In this document: positions 1 through 7,796 of the stretch, piece by piece | Position numbering within the stretch: position 1 is the first letter of the stretch | Layout of the letters: each line of letters starts with the position of its first letter | Source of the DNA: Planctomycetota bacterium | GTDB taxonomy: Bacteria; Planctomycetota; OFTM77 | Direction of reading: 5' to 3' | DNA length: 64,000 bases | NCBI GenBank assembly: GCA_029260795.1 | Contig: JAJDCO010000154.1 | Location: 81,728-145,727, forward strand | The notes under the pieces: generated by a model | The model's database searches: none | What the model saw: the letters and a program-made list of their open reading frames with translations, nothing else | Told to the model about the DNA's origin: nothing | Program-made: the position numbers and the translations under genes

Positions 1-7
1 GGCCGCC

Positions 8-27
8 GCGCATGGTGCACCATGCGC
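8..27. repeat. Perfect 20-bp palindrome at the window edge
   Basis: GCGCATGGTGCACCATGCGC reads the same on both strands, with no spacer. It lies about 165 bases upstream of the RidA gene. It could be an operator for a dimeric regulator or the hairpin of a gene that ends outside the window. No T-run follows, so a terminator is less likely. The rest of the first 190 bases shows nothing I can name. Confidence 0.4.
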
Positions 28-191
28 CGCTGCGGCAACCTCGAGAAGACGACTCGCTATCGGCGGCGACGGAGAGCGTCCCGTTCTTCAGCGAGCCCGG
101 AGTGAGGACGTCTCACGTATTGCGGGTCACGTGCTTGATCTCGTCGTGCCTCGTTGCTTGTCAGTCAATGAAACGGAAGGACCCCGACGCC

Positions 192-593
192 ATGACCGTC
201 CAGCATCTTCAGCCCGAAGGGCTCCATCGAAACCCGGCTTTTTCTCAGGCGATCGTGGTCGAGGGATCCCATCGCACCGTGTACGTCGGCGGTCAGAATG
301 CCGTCGATGCCGATGGCAATGTCGTCGGGGTCGGCGACCTCGGCGCGCAGACCGAGCAAGTGTGCCGCAACGTCCAAACCGCGCTGACCGCCGCCGGTGC
401 ACGACTCGATCACTTGATCCAGCTGACCATCTGCGTGGTTCAGGGACAGCCGATCCGCGAGGCATTCGTGGTCTCGCAACGCGTTTGGGGGAGCTGGGCG
501 AAGCCACCGACTCTCAGCGTCCTCGTCGTCGCTGGCCTGGCACATCCTGACTTCCTGATCGAGATCGAGGCGGTGGCCGTCGTGCCCGACTGA
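192..593 (+). CDS. RidA/YjgF/YER057c/UK114 family protein
   Basis: A 133-residue protein of the usual RidA length (about 125-135). The chorismate-mutase-like fold is recognisable from YVGGQNAVDADG near the N-terminus, the TxQVCRNVQTALTAAGA helix, and PPTLSVLVVAGLAHPDFLIEIEAVAV at the C-terminus. Canonical RidA hydrolyses reactive enamines and imines made by PLP enzymes, using an Arg in a C-terminal xxR(S) motif. That arginine position reads TLSVLVVA here, so this may be a non-deaminase member of the superfamily. I chose the ATG that has GGAAGGA about ten bases upstream. An upstream in-frame ATG at 168 would add eight residues but has a weaker site. It is transcribed alone, convergent with the HEAT gene downstream. 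Confidence 0.85.
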   Translation: MTVQHLQPEGLHRNPAFSQAIVVEGSHRTVYVGGQNAVDADGNVVGVGDLGAQTEQVCRNVQTALTAAGARLDHLIQLTICVVQGQPIREAFVVSQRVWGSWAKPPTLSVLVVAGLAHPDFLIEIEAVAVVPD

Positions 594-632
594 GTCGGCA
601 TCGTGAGCGACCTCTGACAGATCACCTTCCGA

Positions 633-3600
633 TCAGCGATCTCGTGTCCTCGCCTCCCGCACGGCCCGTCGGACGGCTTCGGATCCGTTTCGACTAGCGG
701 TGTCGAGCGCGCGCCCTCCCTCTGTCCCGAGTGCCGTGAGGAGCGACGCGGCGCGGAGTCGTGTCGCAGGTGTGTTGCCTGGCGTCTCCAGGACTTCTCG
801 CACCGCGTCGACGGCCGCCGAGCCGAGCGGTTGAAGCTGGCCGGCCGCTTCTGTGGCCAGCTGGTCGTCTTCGACGGCGAGCCACTTGGCCAATCGTCGG
901 ATGAGATCGGGATCAACCGGACGAAGCTGCAGCAACGACGCCGTGGCGTGGAGCTGAACCCAAGGGTCTTCTTGAGATCCGGCTTGCACCAGGGCGGCGA
1001 TGGCCCGCTGCCGATCTCCTTCGATTCCACTTTGGAGGAGCTGCTCCTCACGCCGCTCCTCGGCCTCGAGATCCTCTTCCTCGAACGGGTCCTCGTCGAG
1101 ATCGTCCAGAAGCGACTTTCGCCAGGCCTCGTTGCGCCGATTCTCGCTCTCTCCCGTGAACCGGAGCGCCCAGGCCGCATCGATGCGCGCCGTTCGATCG
1201 CCGTCTCTCAGTGCGCCGAGCAATGGGTCGAGTGCGGAGCCTGCGAGCCGCGCCAAGACCTCCGCGGCACGATACCGGGAGGCAGGAGACCCTTGGGAGT
1301 CACCGAGAATGCCGGCCAGTCTGCTGACGCCGTGGGGGCCCAAGGTCTCCGTTCGAAGGTGTCGAGTCATCGCTCGGGCAGCGGGGGACACCTGATCGTC
1401 GTCCGGGGCTTGCATCATTTGAAGCAGCACCTCGGCGGCCGAGGAAACGTGCGTCTCGAGAGTGAGCAGCGACGTCGCTGCATTCAGTCGGGTCTCGGTG
1501 TCCTCGGCCGCGAGCGTCTCTTTCAAGGCGGCGGCCACCGTCTTGGAGATCCTCTCGTCGGCGTCGAGCTTCCAACTTCCTTCGCCCAGAGCCCGTGCCG
1601 CTGCGCGAGCCACCTCGACGTTCTCGTGGTCGAGCGCTTCGACGAGCCTCGGAATCGCAGATCGGACGGCGCCGAATCCCGCCAATCCGCTCGCGAGCGC
1701 TTGTCGACCGGAGGCAGAGAGCCCGGGCTCGAGAAGCAACTCGGCCGCGGACCTCACGGCGGGCTCTCGAAGTTCCGACAAGCCGGACTGCGCCTCAAAG
1801 GCCGTGGTGGCGTCCTCGGATGCGGCGAGCGTCGCGAGCCGCTCTACGGCGGCGCGCGCCGCGTCGTCGGGAGCGTCGCTGCCGCGCTCGTACCTCCAAC
1901 GCCGTTGGCCGGTCATCAAGAGGATCTCGCGGGCGACGATGATCTGGAGGGATGGCTCGGCCTCGCTCAACGAGGGCAGGAGAGCACGAATGGCCCGATC
2001 GAGTGCGGTCCGATCGTAGTCCGTCGTCTGGGCCAATGTCCGCGCCAGCCGAAGTGTCGAGGGTCCGGTCAGCCCGGGGCGATCGAGTGCCCGGCTGAGC
2101 TCGCCTGCGACCGCGTCCTGGTCCTCCGCGTTCGATCCCAAAGCTCGCGCGACTCTTTGCCAACCTCTTTCGTCGGCCTCCACCAGCTCGTCGATGAGCT
2201 GGCGAATGCCGTCTGAGGAACTGCCGCCCAGGGCATGCCGCAGGCCTCGGGCAGCGATTCGAACGTCCGTGTTCGTCGAGTCCTCCTCACGACGGGCAAG
2301 CTCGAGCGCGATCCGACTCGCCTCGACTGTCGGTCGCTCGAGCTTCGCGACCACCTCGAGAAGCTTCGCGCGCGCTTCCATGGACGCGATATCGATCGCC
2401 TCGGCCAAGAGGGGGAGTGCCACCGTCGAGGTCGCTCCGCTGGCGCGCCGGATCAAGCTCCAAGAAGCCTCGGAGGCCAACGTGTCCTCGGCCTCGACCG
2501 TCAAGGCGATGAGCTCGCGGAGCGAGTCCCTGTCTCCCGGCGACAGGCTCGCGAGCATTCCGGCACCCTGAAGGCGCACGAACGGATCCTCGTCTTCGAG
2601 CAGGGGGCGAAGCTGCGGAAGGGCGCCGGCTCCGGCTTCGAGGATGTCGCCGATGGGGTCCTGGTCGTCCGGAAGCCGCCAGAGCCCACTCTCAGCGTAT
2701 TGACGAATCGTCCGAATACTGCGCGCGATGCGAGCGCGCTCCTCCGAGGTCGCGACGCGGGTTCCCTCGACGTTCTCGCGAAGGGCAGCGTCGATGACGA
2801 CGAAGGCTCGAGCATCGCGAGGCTCGATCTCGAGAATGGTCATCGCGGCTTCGACGCGCACGCGACGCTCAGCATTCTCGAGCGCTCGGCGCAGCACGGG
2901 TATTGCAGACCGGCCGGCTAGCCGGAGTGCTTGGAGCGCGGTCCCTCGCATCAACGGATCCTCGCTCCCGATGGTCTCCGCCAGCAGCTCTTGGGCCGTC
3001 CCAGGGGTCGGCTCCATCCGAAGCAGTCCACTCGCCGCAGCCAAGCGGATGGGAAGGTCCCGCTCCGTGTCCGCGAGCATGGCTTCGAGCGCGGGCCGGG
3101 CGGCTTCACCGGCGAGGAGCAAGCTCTCGACGACTGCCTGTGCCGAGCCCGAGGGGCTCTCGAGGAGCGCCGCTTCCAGGGCTCGTCGCGCGTCGTCCGC
3201 TTCGGGGGAGATTCGGAGCAGCAGAGTCGCGGCCGAGATTCGCGTGGCGACCGAGGCGCTCTCGAGCCGGGCTCGAAGTCGAGACGGACCCTGCGGTGTC
3301 CGGGAGAGCCCGTCCAGGGCGTAGGGCATCATCTCCTCATTCTCCGAGGAGAGCACCTCAACGAGCACGTCCGCCGCTTCGGTCGTTTCGGGCGAGATCG
3401 TGAGAAGGGTCCAGGCGACGAGGACGGCATCGGAGCCTTCCCGACCGAGACGTTTCCGAAGCTCGGGCAAGGCAAGGTCGGCCGCCGGTCCGATCGCTTG
3501 CAGTGCAAAGAGCGCGGCTCCCGCGAGGTCTTCATCCTCTTGAAGGATCGTCACGAGACTCGGCACCGCCTCACGAGCCGAGCTGCCCATTCCGGCGAGC

Positions 3601-4058
3601 GCCATCGCGGCGCCAATGCGCACGTTTTCTCGCTCGTCGGTCAGCGCTTCACGCACTGCTTCGAGGGCGGGTTTGCCGATGGCCGCGAGGGCCGCAGCCG
3701 CATGACGGCGGTCGTCCGGCGGCCCGAAGATGAATGGAAGCGACGGGTCGTCGACCTCGTCGAGCCGCTCGATCAATGCCGAGACCGAGTCGCGCGCAGC
3801 CGGTCCGATGGCCCCCAGGGCGGAGGCGGCGCGGAGGCGTACCTCACGAGACGGATCGTCGAGAGCGCCTGCCAGAGCACGCGTTGCGGGTGCCGCCGAA
3901 GGACCCATCTTCGTCAGCGCCCAAACGGCCCGTGACCGGATGCGAGTGTCGAGGGCTTCGAGATCAGCCGCCCATTCGATGGCGGTTCGCCCATGGAACT
4001 CTTCTTGCTTGGCCGATGCGACCACCGCCATGAGGGCGACAGCGAGAATCGAGCGCAT
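633..4058 (-). CDS. Secreted HEAT-repeat protein (large)
   Basis: A 1141-residue protein with a short signal peptide (MRSILAVALMAVVASA) followed by HEAT-like helical repeats along nearly its whole length. A typical unit is DPSREVRLRAASALGAIGPAA, with period about 35-40 residues, and many units end in LxxIGP or LxxMG. HEAT solenoids are protein-binding scaffolds and no catalytic motif is visible. The start was chosen because it gives a signal peptide and has GAGGAAG about eight bases upstream; the frame stays open another 97 codons without a better site. It is probably in one operon with the HEAT gene and the ATP-grasp gene upstream on the same strand. The partner is unknown. Large secreted HEAT proteins are common in Planctomycetota. 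Confidence 0.85.
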   Translation of the reverse strand: MRSILAVALMAVVASAKQEEFHGRTAIEWAADLEALDTRIRSRAVWALTKMGPSAAPATRALAGALDDPSREVRLRAASALGAIGPAARDSVSALIERLDEVDDPSLPFIFGPPDDRRHAAAALAAIGKPALEAVREALTDERENVRIGAAMALAGMGSSAREAVPSLVTILQEDEDLAGAALFALQAIGPAADLALPELRKRLGREGSDAVLVAWTLLTISPETTEAADVLVEVLSSENEEMMPYALDGLSRTPQGPSRLRARLESASVATRISAATLLLRISPEADDARRALEAALLESPSGSAQAVVESLLLAGEAARPALEAMLADTERDLPIRLAAASGLLRMEPTPGTAQELLAETIGSEDPLMRGTALQALRLAGRSAIPVLRRALENAERRVRVEAAMTILEIEPRDARAFVVIDAALRENVEGTRVATSEERARIARSIRTIRQYAESGLWRLPDDQDPIGDILEAGAGALPQLRPLLEDEDPFVRLQGAGMLASLSPGDRDSLRELIALTVEAEDTLASEASWSLIRRASGATSTVALPLLAEAIDIASMEARAKLLEVVAKLERPTVEASRIALELARREEDSTNTDVRIAARGLRHALGGSSSDGIRQLIDELVEADERGWQRVARALGSNAEDQDAVAGELSRALDRPGLTGPSTLRLARTLAQTTDYDRTALDRAIRALLPSLSEAEPSLQIIVAREILLMTGQRRWRYERGSDAPDDAARAAVERLATLAASEDATTAFEAQSGLSELREPAVRSAAELLLEPGLSASGRQALASGLAGFGAVRSAIPRLVEALDHENVEVARAAARALGEGSWKLDADERISKTVAAALKETLAAEDTETRLNAATSLLTLETHVSSAAEVLLQMMQAPDDDQVSPAARAMTRHLRTETLGPHGVSRLAGILGDSQGSPASRYRAAEVLARLAGSALDPLLGALRDGDRTARIDAAWALRFTGESENRRNEAWRKSLLDDLDEDPFEEEDLEAEERREEQLLQSGIEGDRQRAIAALVQAGSQEDPWVQLHATASLLQLRPVDPDLIRRLAKWLAVEDDQLATEAAGQLQPLGSAAVDAVREVLETPGNTPATRLRAASLLTALGTEGGRALDTASRNGSEAVRRAVREARTRDR

Positions 4059-4117
4059 GGCGAGCTTCCTCGGTGAGTGTTCGTGGAAATCCGACCCGGT
4101 CCGGTTGACCGTTCCAA

Positions 4118-4912
4118 TCAGAAGAGATCGTCCGAATCGGCCAGGATCAGAGCTTCTTGGGCAGCCTGACGGATCTCTGGGTCCTCGGAGCCGACGAGCT
4201 CGGCGAGGATCTTCTGGGAGGCCTTTGGCCGGATCGAGGCCAAGGCCTCGATGGCGGCGAGCCGAAGGGGCTGGCTCGTGGCAGCGGCGGTCACGAGCTT
4301 CGATACGTGCCACCAAGCGGCGGACAGCTCGGAGTTGCCGGCAGCACAAACGGCCTCGAAATGAACCCTGGGATCCGAGCTCGCGAGGGATTCGAGGATC
4401 TCATCTTCGAAGCCCGCCACCCAACGCATGCAGAACACCGCCGTGAGCTTCCAGTCGGGATCGTCTCGAGAGTAGGCCGTGCGGACCGCGTCGGATTGCC
4501 AAGGAAGTCGTGCTCGCACTGATGCCTCGAGTGCGCGGCGCCTCACCAGCTTGGGAGCCTGCTCGTCATTTGCCGCTTGCTCGAGGCTCTCTTGAATCTC
4601 ATGGAGCAAGGGGACGGAGATCGGGAGGTCTTCGTCCTCCTCGAAGTCATTCAGGTCAGCTTCCTCGAGAGCGGCGCCAAATGAGATCGCGGCCGCAGCG
4701 CGGATCTCTTCGTCTTCCTCAGGGGACGTGAGGATCGACAGCAGTGCGCGGGCCAGCTCGTCGTTGATCACGACGAGCTCACCGGCAAGGCTCACGGCCA
4801 GCCGGCGGTCCTCTTTCGGGGTCGTCTCTTCCTCGAGGGCTCGGAGCAAGACCTGGTCGGCATCGTCCGGCCAGCTCCAGGAAGCGATCCGCTCGAGATC
4901 GTGCAAGTCCAT
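4118..4912 (-). CDS. HEAT-repeat protein, probably cytoplasmic
   Basis: 264 residues with no signal peptide or membrane segment. Helical repeats are seen at DEEIRAAAAISFGAAL, QPLRLAAIEALASIRP and DPEIRQAAQEALILAD, which resemble HEAT/PBS lyase-type repeats. A strongly acidic stretch (EEADLNDFEEDEDLP) sits in the middle. The start at MDLHDLE has GAGGA about ten bases upstream. An upstream in-frame start would overlap the ATP-grasp gene by 31 bases. The gene lies between the ATP-grasp ligase and the large secreted HEAT protein, all on the minus strand with short spacers. Function is unknown; scaffold or adaptor is the likely role. Confidence 0.8.
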   Translation of the reverse strand: MDLHDLERIASWSWPDDADQVLLRALEEETTPKEDRRLAVSLAGELVVINDELARALLSILTSPEEDEEIRAAAAISFGAALEEADLNDFEEDEDLPISVPLLHEIQESLEQAANDEQAPKLVRRRALEASVRARLPWQSDAVRTAYSRDDPDWKLTAVFCMRWVAGFEDEILESLASSDPRVHFEAVCAAGNSELSAAWWHVSKLVTAAATSQPLRLAAIEALASIRPKASQKILAELVGSEDPEIRQAAQEALILADSDDLF

Positions 4913-4965
4913 CGTGCCTGGTCCTCGTCTTCTTGGTCGTTCGACTCGAGTTCCAAGGGATCGCC

Positions 4966-6087
4966 TCATTCCATCGAGATCAGAATCCGTCCGCAAGCTT
5001 TCTCGAGGTGGGCGATCGCTTCCTGACGGCTGCTTCCCGTGACCAAGACGTGACCCAGCTCTTGGCCGACGCCGACTCGCTCCTCGATCCGCTCACCGGG
5101 GCGTCCACGGACGACCGCTTGCTCGACTCCCGAGGAGTGTCGGGCGGCTTCGACCCCTTCGATCGCTCGGAGAGTGCCCGCACCGGGGTGGAGGATCTGC
5201 ACCGCCGCGAACCGGCAAGCCGTCGGGTTGACCTTCGGCCGGAGTCCTCTTTCCACGTCGAGCCAGGCGCGCCAGAAATCGAGATCGTAAGCACGCGAGA
5301 TCAGCTCCATCAAGTAGCCGCCCGGTGGGCGCAGGGCGATCTCACCGAAGACCGGTCCCTCGTCGGTGAGAAAGAGCTCGAGATGCGTCACGCCGCAGGA
5401 CACCTCCAACGCGTGGATCGCCTGACGATTCAGAGCTCGAACCGCCTTCTCCGTATCGCTCGAGAGCGTGGCGGGCACGACGTTCGACCACTGGGGCACA
5501 CGGTACTCGGAAAGGTTGACGAAGATCGGCTCGCCCCCGTGAACCAGGGACTCGAGGCTCATCTCCGTTCCTCGGACGAACGACTCGGCGAGCCAGCCGG
5601 GGTCGATCGAATCCGGAAGCTGATCGGCTCGCTCACAGATCCGTGAATCGCGTCCGCCCGAGCCGACGGACCGCTTGAGGACGATCGGTAACCCCAGGCG
5701 CTCGGCCAGCTCCGCTCCGCCCACGCGATCGCTGTGAGTCAGGTACCGGGCGCAGCGGACTCCCGCCGACGTCACGGCGCGCTTCATCCGAATCTTGTCG
5801 GTGCAGCGCGCGGCGGTGGCTTCGTCGACCCCGATCAGGCCGAGGGCCGCTCGGATACGGGCGGCGGTGCGCACCGTGCGCTCAGCTGCCGCCACCACCG
5901 TGGAGACCGCGGTTCCTTCGCAGAGCTCCATTGCGGCTTGAAGCTGTGCCGCCGAATCGTTGGGAGAGCAGACGGCGTGACCTCGAACGAGCGCAAGCTC
6001 TCGCCTCGACGGTGAGCGGTCGGTCAAGAGTAGGGTCTGCTGTCCAGAAGACCGCACGGCCTCGAGAGCTCTCCGCCGGCTTCCCAC
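4966..6087 (-). CDS. ATP-grasp domain ligase (carboxylate-amine ligase type)
   Basis: 373 residues from the GTG given. It resembles the carbamoyl-phosphate-synthase-like ATP-grasp group. The pre-ATP-grasp region ends near CTDKIRMKRAV, the nucleotide-binding lysine strand is LPIVLKRSVGSGGRDSR, and the hinge is WLAESFVRGTEMSLESLV. The metal-binding segment HLELFLTDEGPVFGEIALRPPGG has the expected acidic residues and E-x-x-x-R-PGG. Such enzymes join a carboxylate to an amine or thiol through an acyl phosphate; the substrate is not predictable. The reading frame stays open upstream and encodes VLVVGS, the usual first beta strand. True translation may therefore begin about ten codons earlier at a CTG (6117), which has GAGGAG nearby. 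The gene is divergent from psd. Confidence 0.8.
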   Translation of the reverse strand: MGSRRRALEAVRSSGQQTLLLTDRSPSRRELALVRGHAVCSPNDSAAQLQAAMELCEGTAVSTVVAAAERTVRTAARIRAALGLIGVDEATAARCTDKIRMKRAVTSAGVRCARYLTHSDRVGGAELAERLGLPIVLKRSVGSGGRDSRICERADQLPDSIDPGWLAESFVRGTEMSLESLVHGGEPIFVNLSEYRVPQWSNVVPATLSSDTEKAVRALNRQAIHALEVSCGVTHLELFLTDEGPVFGEIALRPPGGYLMELISRAYDLDFWRAWLDVERGLRPKVNPTACRFAAVQILHPGAGTLRAIEGVEAARHSSGVEQAVVRGRPGERIEERVGVGQELGHVLVTGSSRQEAIAHLEKACGRILISME

Positions 6088-6443
6088 GACGAGGACCGTT
6101 TCGGTCCGATGATTCAGAACTCGCTCCTCTTCTTCTCTTCCCGGGAGGCATCGGGGAACGGGAGGGCACTGATTTCGGCCGAGAGAATACGGTCAGGATC
6201 CGCCGAACGCCACCGTGTTGTGCCGCAAAGCTCGCACTGCGACCGCCGTTTGGGGCTCTCGCCGCGTCGGGTCTGGCAGGCTTCGAGTCGCCATCGGCTC
6301 GGTCCGTTCTTCAGACGAGGTTCCGTCTCACGTTGACGGCCTCCGGGCACTGACCTACGATTTGCGCTTCGGTCGCGAGGAGTGTCCTGGCGATCTGAGA
6401 CGGTTCGGTCTTGACCCTGTGACCGTGGCGGGAGCGGAGAATC
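6088..6443. other. Divergent intergenic region between ATP-grasp gene and psd
   Basis: 356 bases separate the two divergent starts. The left end probably encodes an N-terminal extension of the ATP-grasp protein. The right end holds a good sigma-70-type promoter for psd, listed separately. No RNA structure or repeat stands out between them. Confidence 0.5.
6333..6361 (+). promoter_or_regulatory. Probable sigma-70 promoter for the psd operon
   Basis: TTGACG (-35) and TACGAT (-10) are separated by exactly 17 bases. A start site near 6368 would leave a leader of about 75 bases before the psd ATG. It fits as the promoter of the long psd-to-aroK gene run. Confidence 0.5.
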
Positions 6444-7796
6444 ATGCGCTGGCCCTGGACGCCCTATGGGCGCACCGAGCTGATCAGCTGGGGCGCCACG
6501 ACCTTTGGCATCACTTTGGCGACGCTCTACTTCTATCCCTGGCTCGCGTTCGTGCCGGCTCTGGGCTGCTTGTTCTTCCTGAACTTCTTTCGGGATCCGG
6601 AGCGCCCGATCCCTGCCGAGCCCGGCCTGATCATCTCGCCGGCCGACGGCAAGGTGACCGACGTCCAGGAGATGCCCGAGGACGAGTACTTGGGAGGGCC
6701 GGCCGTTCGGGTCGGGATCTTCCTCTCCGTCTTCGACGTCCACGTGAACCGCGTTCCGTGTGCGGGTGTCGTCGAGCACCTCCGCCACCGGGAAGGGAAG
6801 TATCTCGACGCACGGGATCCGAACTGTGCGACCGAGAACGAGCGCCAGGATCTCGGCCTGCTGGCCGAGGGGCCGGACGGTCGTCCGATGAAGGTGCTCG
6901 TCCGACAGGTCGCCGGTCTGATCGCACGGCGCATCGTGTGTCCGGTCCCCATCGGAAAACATCTCGAGCGCGGTGAGCGGTACGGCATGATCAAGTTCGG
7001 CTCGCGCACCGAAGTCTATCTGCCGATCGAGGTCGGCTTCGAGCCGGCCGTTTCCGTCGGCGATCGGGTTCAGGGCGGCCGGACCATCCTCGGTCGGCTC
7101 AGTGGAGTCGCTTCCAGCGGGCTGCCCCAGTCGACTCCATCCACTGAAGATGCCGCGGTGTCGACTCAGCCGATCCCGATCGAGAAGGAAGAGCGAGCCG
7201 CGTCGCTCGTGCCGGCGCCGGAGCCGCCTCTCGATCGCGGCGATGAGGCGAGCGAGCTCGCACCCGACGTCGTCGAAACGACGACCGAGGTGGAAGCGGA
7301 AGCGCCCGGCGAGTCGGAGGTGCCGGCTCCCTCGACCGACGTGCCCCCCAGGGTGTCGAGCGAAGCTTCGGAGCCGGCCGTGGCGACGGAGGTCGCAGCG
7401 AGCGAGTGCGAAGCGGAGGCTCACGAGACGAGCCGGGAGTCGGTGGCACCGGTCGTCGAGTCGAGCCCTTCGGCGGAGTCCGAGGATCAGGTGACGTCCC
7501 CGGTGGAAGAGAGGAGCGCCACGGTCTCCGAATCGACATCGACCGAAGGTGGCGAGGAGCCGACGCCTGCGGTGGGAGACCCGGCGTCGCCGCCTTCGGA
7601 TCGCCGCCGGAAGCCCTCGCGCAAGAACCGACGCAAGAAGAACCGAGCGAAGGGGGGTGCCTCGGCCACTCCGCCGGGATCGAAGCCCCCGACCCCCGCG
7701 AGCTCGACTCCGTCCGACGGTCCCCTCGAGCACGATGACGAAGATGAGCCTTCACCGGATCCTTCCACGTCGCCTTCCGGGAACTCGAGCACTTGA
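6444..7796 (+). CDS. psd: Phosphatidylserine decarboxylase proenzyme with a long low-complexity tail
   Basis: Psd converts phosphatidylserine to phosphatidylethanolamine at the inner membrane and self-cleaves to make its pyruvoyl cofactor. An N-terminal hydrophobic hairpin (residues 11-46) is followed by FFRDPERPIP, SPADGKVTDV, the FDVHVNRVP block and the cleavage motif KFGSRTEVYLP. Processing would fall between Gly186 and Ser187, as in the short (archaeal-type) Psd group. The enzyme normally ends near residue 220. Here about 225 more residues follow, rich in Ala, Glu, Ser, Pro and Val, with a basic patch (RRRKPSRKNRRKKNR) near residue 410. After self-cleavage the tail would stay on the pyruvoyl alpha chain. 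The stop overlaps the TTG start of pssA-folK, which fits coupled synthesis of the two phospholipid enzymes. Confidence 0.92.
   Translation: MRWPWTPYGRTELISWGATTFGITLATLYFYPWLAFVPALGCLFFLNFFRDPERPIPAEPGLIISPADGKVTDVQEMPEDEYLGGPAVRVGIFLSVFDVHVNRVPCAGVVEHLRHREGKYLDARDPNCATENERQDLGLLAEGPDGRPMKVLVRQVAGLIARRIVCPVPIGKHLERGERYGMIKFGSRTEVYLPIEVGFEPAVSVGDRVQGGRTILGRLSGVASSGLPQSTPSTEDAAVSTQPIPIEKEERAASLVPAPEPPLDRGDEASELAPDVVETTTEVEAEAPGESEVPAPSTDVPPRVSSEASEPAVATEVAASECEAEAHETSRESVAPVVESSPSAESEDQVTSPVEERSATVSESTSTEGGEEPTPAVGDPASPPSDRRRKPSRKNRRKKNRAKGGASATPPGSKPPTPASSTPSDGPLEHDDEDEPSPDPSTSPSGNSST

Noticed and set aside
831..2216. 461-residue plus-strand frame inside the large HEAT gene
   Set aside because: Low-complexity Arg/Gly sequence; the minus frame shows regular HEAT repeats and a signal peptide.
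6114..7733. 539-residue minus-strand frame opposite psd
   Set aside because: Arg/Gly-rich shadow of the psd tail; Psd has all catalytic motifs.
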